Shown here piece after piece: positions 1-8,458 of a stretch of DNA of 30,818 bases. The stretch spans positions 1 to 30,818 of the forward strand of contig DGDY01000066.1 of the NCBI GenBank assembly GCA_002385675.1. Direction: 5' to 3'. The notes beneath the pieces are model-generated. The model had not been told where the DNA came from, did no database searches, and was given only the letters and a program-made list of their open reading frames with translations. Origin of the DNA: Anaerolineales bacterium UBA3940. GTDB lineage: Bacteria > Chloroflexota > Anaerolineae > Aggregatilineales > UBA3940. The position numbers and the translations under genes were made by a program. Each line of letters opens with the position of its first letter. The first letter of the stretch is position 1.

Positions 1-19
1 AGATGTGTATAAGAGACAG
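1..19 (+). other. Tn5/Nextera mosaic-end adapter remnant
   Basis: The first 19 bases, AGATGTGTATAAGAGACAG, match the Tn5 mosaic end used in Nextera tagmentation libraries at all 19 positions and begin exactly at base 1. Genomic coding sequence of glmS starts immediately after, at base 20. This is untrimmed adapter, not a natural transposon end: no transposase or second inverted end follows, and the opposite contig end also carries Nextera adapter sequence. Confidence 0.95.
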
Positions 20-1135
<1,116 letters not shown>

Positions 1136-1156
1136 GGGCGGGCAGATATTTCAACG

Positions 1157-1205
1157 CCACAGATGGCGCAGATGCCGCTTATCCTAACATCTATGCCATC
1201 TGTGG
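1157..1205. terminator. Long stem-loop between convergent genes
   Basis: An 18-nt arm at 1157-1174 (CCACAGATGGCGCAGATG) pairs with 1188-1205 (CATCTATGCCATCTGTGG) across a 13-nt loop. Sixteen positions are Watson-Crick on either strand, and one further position is a G-U pair in + strand RNA. It lies in the 76-bp gap between the glmS stop and the stop of the minus-strand Vgb-like gene, so it could terminate or stabilise both transcripts. There is no long T run, so factor-independent termination is not certain. Confidence 0.55.
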
Positions 1206-1211
1206 ACTCTG

Positions 1212-2054
1212 TTACGGCCCGGTGTACAGCACGTATACCTCGTTCAGCGCGGAGGCTCCGCCCCACACCTCGCCGGGGCGGCCCAGAAGCTGCCGCACCG
1301 CCGCGCTGTTGCCGGGGAACGGATACACCTCGAACGCCTCCGTCTGCGGGTCAAAGCTCACAAGCGCGTTGCTGCTGAAGTCCGTCACCCAGACGATGTC
1401 GCTGTCGTCCACATAGACGGCATACGCCTGAGGATTCGGGCCGGGCAGAGGCCATTCCTGCCATGTGCCGGTTGCAGGGTCGTACATGCCAAGCTGACCG
1501 GCGTTCCACTCGCTGACCCAGATGCGCCCCTGCGAGTCAGACCACACCCGGCGCGCGCCCTGGTTGGGCGTTGGCGGCTCGATGACGGTCGCCTCACCCG
1601 TCTCGGTGTTGACGTGTGCGATGTGGCTGCCCGCCAGCGACGCGTAGTAGATATCGCCTTTCGGGGTGGCGGTGATGCCATACGGCCCCCGCCCGCGCGG
1701 CGCATCATAGACGACCATCTCGCCGGTGGCGGGGTCCAGCCGCCCGTAGACGCCGTTCTGCCCGGTGAACCACAGCACGCCGTTGCCGTCGAAGGCGGCG
1801 GTGTTGAGGTTGGCGTTGGGGCGGTCAGGGGGCAGTGGATAGGAGGTGATCTCGCCGCTCGCCGGGTCGATGCGGACGATGGCGTTGGCTCCGCTGTCCG
1901 TGATCCACGCATGCCCATCCGGCCCGACGATCACGCCGTGCGGCGCGGAGGGGGCGGGCAACTCGAAGCGGGTGATCTCGCCGGTCGCCGGGTCAAGCAG
2001 GCCCATGTCGCCGCTGTGCTGGCCGGTGTCCCTTCTACGTGGCTCGCGTGTCAC
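1212..2054 (-). CDS. Vgb-like (virginiamycin B lyase fold) beta-propeller, N-terminally truncated, possible pseudogene
   Basis: The protein consists of repeating units of about 40 residues of the Vgb type: a PxG/AxG-containing strand, D/P-x-G-x-x-W, then LDPATGE and a Y/F-x-LP end. About six and a half units are visible (LLDPATGEITRFELP, RIDPASGEITSYPLP, RLDPATGEMVVYDAP, HVNTETGEATVIEPP, MYDPATGTWQEWPLP, FDPQTEAFEVYPFP). The first unit begins in mid-blade at GQHSGDMG: the strand and W-F-T segment that should precede it are missing, and no signal peptide is present. The only starts are GTG at 2054 and internal codons, and none has a clear ribosome-binding site. Upstream is a short palindrome, then the next gene. 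I infer loss of the 5' end. Homologues are often labelled virginiamycin B lyase, but antibiotic hydrolysis should not be assumed. Confidence 0.75.
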   Translation of the reverse strand: MTREPRRRDTGQHSGDMGLLDPATGEITRFELPAPSAPHGVIVGPDGHAWITDSGANAIVRIDPASGEITSYPLPPDRPNANLNTAAFDGNGVLWFTGQNGVYGRLDPATGEMVVYDAPRGRGPYGITATPKGDIYYASLAGSHIAHVNTETGEATVIEPPTPNQGARRVWSDSQGRIWVSEWNAGQLGMYDPATGTWQEWPLPGPNPQAYAVYVDDSDIVWVTDFSSNALVSFDPQTEAFEVYPFPGNSAAVRQLLGRPGEVWGGASALNEVYVLYTGP

Positions 2055-2074
2055 CTGATTATGGATGTGCGGGG

Positions 2075-2093
2075 AGCCGGTTTCAACCGGGCT
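2075..2093. repeat. Short palindrome (REP-like) downstream of the zinc-ribbon gene
   Basis: AGCCGGTT-TC-AACCGGGCT folds as an 8-bp stem with one bulged base. It sits 15 bp past the stop of the minus-strand zinc-ribbon gene and just upstream of the broken 5' end of the Vgb-like gene. It could be a weak terminator or a REP-type repeat; only one copy is present in the window. Confidence 0.4.
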
Positions 2094-2108
2094 GTCAGGA
2101 GGTGGGCG

Positions 2109-2645
2109 TCACGGCACGTTGGTGACGACAGCCACCAGGACCAGCAGGGCCAGGAACACTCCGACGCCGATCAGTACGAACTTGATGATTTGCTGCTGCT
2201 GACGCCGGTTCTCGGCGGCCTGCGCGGCGAGCCATGCCAGCCGCTCGCGCTCCTCGGCGTCGAGACGGGCGCGCTCTGCGTGCATGTAGGTGACGTCGTC
2301 CCACTTGGTCTCCACCAGCCGCTCGACACGGCGCTCCGGTTCACCGCTGACCGGCAGGCGCGCGGTGATGCTCGAATACGTGTCGAGCACGGTGTCGCAT
2401 TTCTCGCAGATGGTTGCGCCGAGGGCGTTCAGGTGCGTGCAGATCGGGCAGAGTCGCCCCAGCGCCGAGCCGCACTTCATACAGCGCTTCGCATGTGCCG
2501 GGTTGAGCGTGCCGCATACCCGGCAGTCGTACTTCTGGCCTGCCAGTTCGTACGTCGTGCTGCAGAAGTCGCATATCAGGTTGCCATGCTCGTCGTCGCG
2601 GAAGCGGCTCCCGCCACACGCCGAACAGACATAGCCCTCGATCAT
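2109..2645 (-). CDS. Triple zinc-ribbon protein with C-terminal membrane anchor
   Basis: This 178-residue protein has six CxxC knuckles at residues 7/10, 25/28, 41/44, 55/58, 66/69 and 80/83, which pair into three zinc ribbons (for example CRVCGTLNPAHAKRCMKCG). A linker rich in Arg, Glu and Gln (about 105-152, probably helical or coiled coil) follows, then one hydrophobic segment at about 154-175 (FVLIGVGVFLALLVLVAVV). The ribbons are predicted to be cytosolic on a tail anchor. Proteins of this plan are common in Chloroflexota without a defined function; protein-protein or nucleic-acid binding is possible but unproven. It is divergent from the DUF4870 gene. A minus-strand TATACT at 2690-2685 could be its -10 element. 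Confidence 0.85.
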   Translation of the reverse strand: MIEGYVCSACGGSRFRDDEHGNLICDFCSTTYELAGQKYDCRVCGTLNPAHAKRCMKCGSALGRLCPICTHLNALGATICEKCDTVLDTYSSITARLPVSGEPERRVERLVETKWDDVTYMHAERARLDAEERERLAWLAAQAAENRRQQQQIIKFVLIGVGVFLALLVLVAVVTNVP

Positions 2646-2684
2646 CGTTCACCGTCCCTGCTGTTGGAGAAATGCGCTGGGCAC

Positions 2685-2690
2685 AGTATA
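2685..2690 (-). promoter_or_regulatory. Candidate -10 element for the zinc-ribbon gene
   Basis: On the minus strand TATACT (5/6 to TATAAT) lies 39 bp upstream of the ATG at 2645. No convincing -35 box is visible at 16-18 bp spacing, so support is only moderate. Confidence 0.4.
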
Positions 2691-2796
2691 GGCGCTGTTG
2701 CCTGGCCGGGCACGTAGGAAAACACCCGACGCCGCGCAACTCCGGGCGTGTAAATGCGTACAGTTGTATGAGACATGACAACACGGAGATCAAGAT

Positions 2797-3336
2797 ATGA
2801 ACCAGGTGCGAGAAAGTATGAACTTGGATTTTAACGAGGCGCAGCTTACGGGTGACGAGCGCTCGTGGGCGGCGCTTGCTCACGCGAGCAGCATTATAAC
2901 CCTGATGCTGGCCTTCCCCACGATGGGGCTGGGCGGCCTGCTGACGGTCTGGATACCGCTGGCCATCTACCTGAGCTACAAGGACCGCTCCGATTATGTA
3001 GCCTACCATGCGGCGCAGGCGCTGGCGTTGCAGCTTATCGGTACAGTGGGCTACTTCACCGCGATCATTGCGGCGGGCATTGTGTGGTCGGTGGCGGCGC
3101 TGCTGGTCGCGCTGCTCAGCGTGATCCTGATTGGTATCATCCTCATCCCCGTGCTGATTGTGCTGACGATTGCGCTCGTCGTCGGGTTCCTTGCCGCGCC
3201 CTTCGTGCTCTCGGCGTTCTCGCTCGTCGCGGCGGTACAGACCGGCGGCGGGGAGGATTACCGCTACCCGTATGTTGGGCGCTGGGTCGCGAGCTGGCTT
3301 CAGCGCCAGCCCCGGCAGGCGCCGCCTGCTGTTTAG
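2797..3336 (+). CDS. DUF4870 family membrane protein
   Basis: The 179-residue protein shows the DUF4870 layout: a polar start, then ERSWAALAHASSIITLML, a proline-rich first hydrophobic stretch ending in a KDRSDYVAYHAAQALALQL motif, and further transmembrane segments at about 70-100 and 100-145. The -K-S-xx-V-xx-H-xxQAL- motif between the first and second hydrophobic regions is the family hallmark. The biochemical role of DUF4870 proteins is not established. The chosen ATG follows GGAG by about 7 bases; an in-frame ATG at 2818 is a less likely alternative. A strong hairpin terminator follows at 3400-3434. Confidence 0.88.
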   Translation: MNQVRESMNLDFNEAQLTGDERSWAALAHASSIITLMLAFPTMGLGGLLTVWIPLAIYLSYKDRSDYVAYHAAQALALQLIGTVGYFTAIIAAGIVWSVAALLVALLSVILIGIILIPVLIVLTIALVVGFLAAPFVLSAFSLVAAVQTGGGEDYRYPYVGRWVASWLQRQPRQAPPAV

Positions 3337-3399
3337 GGAGGCGGGTCCACAGGGGGTGAGGTGGCGGTGCGATCAGCGCCGCCCCGTCTCCTTGCAGGG

Positions 3400-3434
3400 G
3401 GGCGGGCAGGGTCGAAAGGCCCTCCCGCCCTTTT
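3400..3434 (+). terminator. Intrinsic terminator after the DUF4870 gene
   Basis: GGGCGGG plus AGGG (3400-3411, with one bulged C) pairs with CCCT plus CCCGCCC (3420-3430) around an 8-base loop, followed directly by TTTT. An 11-bp GC stem with a T run is a classical rho-independent terminator. Confidence 0.85.
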
Positions 3435-3601
3435 GCGATCCGGGATAAGAGGGGTGATAGATCTGCCGCAAATGTGCAAGACGCTGGAGATAGCCGCTCC
3501 TGTTTTCTCCATCTGAGCCATCTGTGATATCTGTGGACTCATTCATGCCGATGCAGCGCGGCGCGTGTGCTCTTGGCGGCTATGATATTCAAAATGACGT
3601 A

Positions 3602-3610
3602 TGCTAGAAT
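3602..3610 (+). promoter_or_regulatory. Candidate extended -10 promoter for the glycogen locus
   Basis: TGCTAGAAT fits the extended -10 pattern TGn-TAnnnT. No good -35 is seen at the normal distance, as is typical for extended -10 promoters. It predicts a 5' leader of about 60 bases before the GTG at 3678. Confidence 0.5.
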
Positions 3611-3662
3611 AGATTGCAGGCGCTACGCTTGAAGTGCTAACGGCTTGAATCTGCTCCGTATT

Positions 3663-3668
3663 GAAAGG
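3663..3668 (+). promoter_or_regulatory. Ribosome-binding site deciding the branching-enzyme start
   Basis: GAAAGG sits 9 bases before GTG 3678 and lies inside the coding sequence of the longer TTG-initiated form, favouring the shorter protein. Confidence 0.5.
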
Positions 3669-3677
3669 CTCAGCAAA

Positions 3678-5369
3678 GTGTCCCCAGTTGGTGCGTTTAC
3701 TTTTGTGTTGCACAGTCATCTCCCGTATGCCCGCCTGGCCGGGCGCTGGCCTCATGGCGAGGAATGGATCCACGAGGCGGCGGCTGAGACGTACGTCCCG
3801 CTGCTGAACGCGCTGTATGACCTCAAGGAGGAGGGCATTCGCTTCAAGTTGACACTGGGCCTCACCCCGATCCTCGTCGAGCAGCTTCGCGACCCTGACG
3901 TGATCGATCACTTTGACCAGTATCTGGACGACAAGATCGAGGCGGCGCAGAAGGACGTTGAGCGCTTCGCCGAGGAAGGGGAAGCGCATCTCGAGTATCT
4001 CGCCGGGTTCTATCTGGAGCTTTTCGAGCGCATTAAGCGGAGCTTTGACGAGCGTTTCAACCGCGATATCGTAGGGGCATTCGGGCGGCTGCAGGAAGAG
4101 GGCTACATCGAGATCCTCACGTCGGCAGCCACGCACGGCTACCTGCCGCTGCTCGGTACCGACTCGGCCATCTACGGGCAGCTCAGGACGGGCGTGGAGA
4201 CGTACCGGCGGCACTTCGGGCGGGCCCCACGCGCGATCTGGCTGCCGGAGTGCGCGTACCGCCCGGCGTACATCGACTCGGATGGCACCAAGCGGCCCGG
4301 CATCGAGTACTGGCTGAGCGAGGTCGGGCTGGGCCTGTTCTTCGTCGAGACGCACACCATCGAGGGCGGGCGCCCGGTTGGTGTGGCGGCGGGCGACGCC
4401 ATCGGCCCGTACGGGCAGATCAAGCGCCGCTATGTTGTCCCGATGTCCGCCGCCGTCCCGCCGCGTGAGGCGACCACCTTCCAGCCGTACTACGTCTCGG
4501 CGACCACCGCCGGGCCGGGCGCTGATCAGCACTCCGGCGTTGCCGTCATCGGGCGGGACAACCGCACCGGCATGCAGGTGTGGTCGGGCGAGTGGGGGTA
4601 CCCTGGCGACTACGATTACCGCGAGTTCCACAAGAAGGATGGAATGTCCGGCCTGCAGTACTGGCGCGTCTCCGGCTCGCGCGTGGATCTGGAGTACAAG
4701 GACTACTATCACCCCGACTGGGCGGCGGGCAAGGTCACGGAACACGCGCGCCACTTCGCGTGGCTCGTCGCCGACCGGCTGCGCCAGTATCACGAGGATA
4801 CGGGCCAGTACGGGCTGATCTCCTCCAACTACGACACGGAGCTCTTCGGGCACTGGTGGTTTGAGGGCGTGGACTGGCTGAAGCAGGTGCTCCGGCTCCT
4901 CGCCGAAGATGAGACGGTCGAACTGGTGCAGGCGAGCGAGTTCATCGCGGCGCACCCGCCGCAGGAGGTGCTGCACATCCCGGAAAGCTCGTGGGGCGTC
5001 GGCGGCACACACTGGACGTGGGACAACCACGACACGCACTGGATGTGGGGGCCGATCCACAGCGCGGAAGAGCGGATGCAGAAGCTCGCCGAGAAATACC
5101 CCGACCCAACTGAGGACGAGCGGGCCGTGCTGAACCAGGCGGCGCGCGAGCTTCTGCTGCTTGAGTCGAGCGACTGGCCCTTCCTCGTCACGACGGGACA
5201 GGCCCGCGAGTACGCGGTGCGACGCTTTACCCGGCACGTCGAGCGGTTCGAGGCGCTGGCCGACTCGCTGGAGCAGGGTCGCCCGGACCGCCAGCTCGCC
5301 GATGAGCTGTACGAGGTCGATAAGGTCTTCCCCAACATTGACTATCGCTGGTGGCACGCGCCACGCTAA
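3678..5369 (+). CDS. GH57 family 1,4-alpha-glucan branching enzyme
   Basis: The enzyme forms alpha-1,6 branches in glycogen by glucan transfer. From the GTG at 3678 it has 563 residues, close to the usual GH57 branching-enzyme length. Visible motifs are HSHLPYAR (His12/His14), ATHGYLPLL, IWLPECAYRP with the presumed nucleophile Glu191, and SNYDTELFGHWWFEG with the presumed acid/base Asp386, followed by the C-terminal helical domain with SSWGVGGTHWTWDN. These are the motifs of the Thermus TT1467 and Thermococcus TK1436 group. A TTG at 3645 would add 11 residues, but GTG 3678 is preferred because GAAAGG (3663-3668) lies 9 bases upstream and the His motif then starts at the family-typical place. 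glgA and glgC follow on the same strand. Confidence 0.92.
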   Translation: MSPVGAFTFVLHSHLPYARLAGRWPHGEEWIHEAAAETYVPLLNALYDLKEEGIRFKLTLGLTPILVEQLRDPDVIDHFDQYLDDKIEAAQKDVERFAEEGEAHLEYLAGFYLELFERIKRSFDERFNRDIVGAFGRLQEEGYIEILTSAATHGYLPLLGTDSAIYGQLRTGVETYRRHFGRAPRAIWLPECAYRPAYIDSDGTKRPGIEYWLSEVGLGLFFVETHTIEGGRPVGVAAGDAIGPYGQIKRRYVVPMSAAVPPREATTFQPYYVSATTAGPGADQHSGVAVIGRDNRTGMQVWSGEWGYPGDYDYREFHKKDGMSGLQYWRVSGSRVDLEYKDYYHPDWAAGKVTEHARHFAWLVADRLRQYHEDTGQYGLISSNYDTELFGHWWFEGVDWLKQVLRLLAEDETVELVQASEFIAAHPPQEVLHIPESSWGVGGTHWTWDNHDTHWMWGPIHSAEERMQKLAEKYPDPTEDERAVLNQAARELLLLESSDWPFLVTTGQAREYAVRRFTRHVERFEALADSLEQGRPDRQLADELYEVDKVFPNIDYRWWHAPR

Positions 5370-5480
5370 CGCGCACCACCCGGCACTCGCTGACGCCCGC
5401 CTCTCAACCGCCGGCAGGGGCGGGCGTGCCGATCCGGGCTTCTATACCATGACAGGCTGGCCGGAGTAAGAGGGTCGACT

Positions 5481-6932
5481 GTGAATATTGTGTTTGCTGC
5501 CGCCGAGTGCGTGCCGTTTGTGAAAGTGGGCGGGCTTGGCGATGTGGTGGGCGCGCTACCCTCGTCGTTGGCGCGGCTGGGGCACAGCGTGCGCGTGTTC
5601 ATGCCTCACTACGGCCTGATAAACGACGAACGATTCGGCATCGAGCCTTACCACACCTTCGAGATGATGTGGAACGAGGCGACCACCCGCGTGGAGGTCG
5701 CGCGGGCGGTGCAGGGCGGCGTCGAACACTACTTCCTGCGCGGGTGGCCCTTCTTCGCGCCGGACGAGCCGTTCGTCTACCATCCCAGCGATGAGGGGAT
5801 CGACGTCGGGCGGTTTCTGTTCTTCTGCGCGGCGATGCTCCGGTTCGTACGCTGGCTCGGGGAGAGCGAGGGCTGGCGCCCCGACATCTTCCACCTGCAC
5901 GACTGGCACACCGCGCTCGCGGCCCACTTGCTGACCCGCGTCTACTACGAGGACGCCATACTCGGCGCTGCGCCGACGGTCTTCTCGATCCACAACCTGC
6001 GCTACCAGGGCTGGGGCCCCGGCTGGCACCTCGACCGGGCCGGGCTGCCGCCCGTGGAGCACAGCATGCTGCGGGCCATCGACCGTGCCGACAACTGCAT
6101 GGCGATAGGTATTGCTTACAGCACGATGATCAGCACCGTGAGCCCGCGCTACGCGCAGGAGATCCTCACGCCGGAGGGCGGCTTCGGGTTGGACGGCCTG
6201 CTCCACGCCCGGCTCTCGCGGCTGGTCGGCATCCTCAACGGGGTAGATGTGAGCCGCTGGAACCCGGCGACGAGCGCGCATCTGCCGCAACCCTTCGACG
6301 TGGAGTCGCTGGAGAAGCGGGTCGAGAACAAGCTGGCGCTGCAAGCTGAGCTTGGCCTGCCACAGGACGCAAGCGTGCCCATCGTCGCGGCGGTGATGCG
6401 GCTCGTTGACCAGAAGGGCACGGACATCCTGCACCCGGCGATCCGCCATATGCTGGAGCACACGGACATGCAGTTCGTGCTGCTCGGCACGGGGCAGTAC
6501 GAGTACGAGCAGGCCTTCTGGTGGATCGGGCGCGACTTCCCTGAGAAGGCAGCTATCAAGCTGATGTTCAGCGAGCCGCTCTCCGAGCGCATTTATGCCG
6601 GGTCGGATATGTTCGTGATGCCGTCGCTGTTTGAGCCGTGCGGCATCGGGCAGATGATCGCCATGCGCTACGGCTCGCTGCCGGTTGTTCGCGCCATCGG
6701 CGGCCTGGCGGATACCGTCCCGCCGGATGTGGGCTTTCTGTTTCAGGATTACAGCCCCGGCGCGTTGCAGTGGGCACTGAGTCGGGCGCTCGACGTATAC
6801 TATAATCACCCGGACGACTGGCGGGAGCGGCAGCGCCGCGCCATGCTGACAGACTTCTCCTGGGAAAGCTCCGCTCGCCGCTACGTCGAGCTTTACGAGC
6901 GGGCGCGCGTGCTGCGAAGCCAGTACGCCTGA
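5481..6932 (+). CDS. glgA: Glycogen synthase (ADP-glucose, GT5)
   Basis: GlgA extends alpha-1,4-glucan chains from ADP-glucose. The 483-residue protein is of standard length. The N-terminal ADP-glucose-binding motif is KVGGLGDV (Lys15, Gly17, Gly18), and the second Rossmann domain has [19 protein letters not shown] with the retaining-GT Glu385 and the following IGGLADTV loop. HLHDWHTAL (about residue 140) and GILNGVD are also typical of GT5. The GTG start at 5481 is preceded by AGAGGG at a suitable distance. It lies 111 bp after the branching enzyme and 38 bp before glgC, so co-transcription is likely. A TATACC at 5443-5448 might be an internal -10, but no -35 supports it. Confidence 0.97.
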   Translation: MNIVFAAAECVPFVKVGGLGDVVGALPSSLARLGHSVRVFMPHYGLINDERFGIEPYHTFEMMWNEATTRVEVARAVQGGVEHYFLRGWPFFAPDEPFVYHPSDEGIDVGRFLFFCAAMLRFVRWLGESEGWRPDIFHLHDWHTALAAHLLTRVYYEDAILGAAPTVFSIHNLRYQGWGPGWHLDRAGLPPVEHSMLRAIDRADNCMAIGIAYSTMISTVSPRYAQEILTPEGGFGLDGLLHARLSRLVGILNGVDVSRWNPATSAHLPQPFDVESLEKRVENKLALQAELGLPQDASVPIVAAVMRLVDQKGTDILHPAIRHMLEHTDMQFVLLGTGQYEYEQAFWWIGRDFPEKAAIKLMFSEPLSERIYAGSDMFVMPSLFEPCGIGQMIAMRYGSLPVVRAIGGLADTVPPDVGFLFQDYSPGALQWALSRALDVYYNHPDDWRERQRRAMLTDFSWESSARRYVELYERARVLRSQYA

Positions 6933-6970
6933 TGCAGGCGCAATAACGAAACGGAGGCCATAACGATACC

Positions 6971-8227
6971 ATGTCTGTTAGGGCTGTGATTCTGGCCGGG
7001 GGCGAGGGCACCCGGCTGGGCGTGCTGACGCACAAGCGTGCCAAGCCAGCCGTGCCCTTCGCCGGTAAGTACCGCATTATCGACTTTACGCTCTCCAACT
7101 GCGTTAACTCCGGCATCTTCGACGTGCTGATCCTGACGCAGTATCGGCCTCACTCGCTCAACGAGCACATCGGTAAGGGTCGTCCCTGGGACCTCGACCG
7201 GTCGTTCAGCGGGGGCGTGCAGCTCTTGCAGCCTTACATCGGGCTTGACGACTCAGACTGGTATGCGGGCACTGCCGACGCCGTGTGCCAGAACCTGAAC
7301 TTCGTTGTGCGCAGCAACCCGGATTACGTGCTGATCCTCTCCGGCGATCACGTCTACCAGATGAACTACTCGGAGTTGATCCGTTTTCACCAGCGGCACG
7401 AGGCGGACGCCACCATCTGCACGATCAGCGTGCCGCTGGAAGAGGCCAGCCGCTTCGGTATTCTGGATGTGGACGACAGTGGCCGGGTGCTGAACTTCTA
7501 CGAGAAGCCGGAGAACCCGCCGGGCACGCTGGCCTCGATGGGCGTATACCTCTTCAACCGGGCTGTCCTTGAGCGGCTCCTGCGTGACGATGCCCTCCGC
7601 TCCGACTCGACGCACGACTTTGGGCGCGACATCATCCCGCAGATGATCAAAGAACGGCTGCAGGTCTATGCGTATCCCTTCATCGGCTACTGGGTGGACG
7701 TGGGCACGATCGACGCCTACTGGGAGACGCACATGGACCTGCTCGGCCACCCGCCGTCGCTCGACCTCGGTGACCGCTCGTGGATCGTGCATACGCGGAG
7801 CGAGGAGCGCCCTCCGGCTCGCATTGAGGCGGGCGCGGTCGTGGCAGACAGCCTGATAACGGATGGCGCGGTGATTGCGCGCGGCGCGCGCGTGGAGCGC
7901 TCGGTGCTGTCGCCCGGCGTGTATGTCGGGCCGGACGCGGTGGTGAGGGAGTCGATCATTCTGGCCGGCGCGTACATCGAGGCGGGCGCGGTCGTCGAGC
8001 GCGCCATTGTGGACAAGCGCTGTGTGATCGGGCATGGCGCAATCGTCGGCGAGATCCGCCCCGACGCAGAAGACCTGGGGATCGTCACTATCGGCAAGAA
8101 CACGCACCTGCCGAACGGCATCAGGGTGGGGCGGGGCGCGCGTATCGGCTCCGACCTCGACAAGACGCACTTTCCCGAGTCAGCCGTCCCTGAGAACGCC
8201 TACATTCACTCGGCGGTACACGTCTGA
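6971..8227 (+). CDS. glgC: Glucose-1-phosphate adenylyltransferase
   Basis: GlgC makes ADP-glucose from glucose-1-phosphate and ATP, the committed and usually allosterically controlled step of glycogen synthesis. The 418-residue protein has the nucleotidyl-transferase loop LAGGEGTRL (about 8-16), [19 protein letters not shown], the metal-binding [10 protein letters not shown] (Asp126), the sugar-phosphate-binding FYEKPENP (Lys179) and [14 protein letters not shown]. The C-terminal third is a left-handed beta-helix with hexapeptide-like turns ([29 protein letters not shown] in part). The ATG at 6971 follows CGGAGG by about 13 bases, slightly long. It completes, with glgA and the GH57 branching enzyme, a full ADP-glucose glycogen route. 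Confidence 0.97.
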   Translation: MSVRAVILAGGEGTRLGVLTHKRAKPAVPFAGKYRIIDFTLSNCVNSGIFDVLILTQYRPHSLNEHIGKGRPWDLDRSFSGGVQLLQPYIGLDDSDWYAGTADAVCQNLNFVVRSNPDYVLILSGDHVYQMNYSELIRFHQRHEADATICTISVPLEEASRFGILDVDDSGRVLNFYEKPENPPGTLASMGVYLFNRAVLERLLRDDALRSDSTHDFGRDIIPQMIKERLQVYAYPFIGYWVDVGTIDAYWETHMDLLGHPPSLDLGDRSWIVHTRSEERPPARIEAGAVVADSLITDGAVIARGARVERSVLSPGVYVGPDAVVRESIILAGAYIEAGAVVERAIVDKRCVIGHGAIVGEIRPDAEDLGIVTIGKNTHLPNGIRVGRGARIGSDLDKTHFPESAVPENAYIHSAVHV

Positions 8228-8273
8228 CACGCGTAGGGACCACCCCTTTGTGCGAAATTGTGCCCGTCAGAGG

Positions 8274-8279
8274 TACAAT
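8274..8279 (+). promoter_or_regulatory. Candidate -10 element between glgC and the second GH57 gene
   Basis: TACAAT (5/6 to TATAAT) lies 180 bp before the next start codon. A TTGTGC at 8248-8253 gives a 20-bp spacer, longer than ideal. The hairpin at 8304-8338 lies downstream of it. Confidence 0.35.
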
Positions 8280-8303
8280 CAGGTTAACAGGCGCAGAAAC
8301 GAG

Positions 8304-8338
8304 AGCCGCCAGGTGAACGGAGTGTTCGGCTGGCGGCT
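8304..8338 (+). terminator. Stem-loop in the glgC-GH57 intergenic region
   Basis: AGCCGCCAG (8304-8312) pairs perfectly with CTGGCGGCT (8330-8338), and an inner GAAC/GTTC (8315-8318 and 8324-8327, with the flanking bases close to paired) extends the stem. It is followed by TTATAA, a short and imperfect T tract. It may end glgC transcripts, or act as an attenuator if the promoter-like TACAAT at 8274 is used. Confidence 0.6.
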
Positions 8339-8458
8339 TTATAACTGTGCGTTCTGCCTGTGGCACCCGCCAGCAGGGCGCCTTCTGTGCCAACTTCACA
8401 TCCGTACTGGATCTCACGCGAACGCCGACTGCCGCTCCGGCGGCAGGAGTAAACTGGA

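Larger units (their letters stand above)
3337..3677. other. Intergenic region with two hairpins, a short repeat and the glycogen-locus promoter
   Basis: No gene is supported here. In order it holds a GC-rich hairpin (arms 3363-3370 and 3376-3383, one G-U pair), the terminator at 3400-3434, a less GC-rich stretch with the repeat GCCATCTGTG/ATCTGTGGACTC (3517-3540) that is also found near 1195-1209, and a candidate extended -10 element at 3602-3610 for the downstream GH57 gene. Confidence 0.7.

Noticed and set aside
1..19. A natural Tn5 transposon end
   Set aside because: The mosaic end is exactly at the contig edge, there is no transposase, and the other contig end matches the Nextera adapter.
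1614..2717. A 367-codon plus-strand frame across the Vgb and zinc-ribbon genes
   Set aside because: It spans two genes on the other strand that have clear domain motifs, and it has no recognisable domain itself.
3543..5357. A 604-codon open frame antisense to the GH57 branching enzyme
   Set aside because: It mirrors the codon-position GC bias of the real gene, has low-complexity Arg/Val/Leu composition and no family match, and the sense strand carries all catalytic motifs.
5556..6809. A 417-codon open frame antisense to glgA
   Set aside because: glgA has all GT5 motifs on the plus strand; the antisense frame has no recognisable domain.
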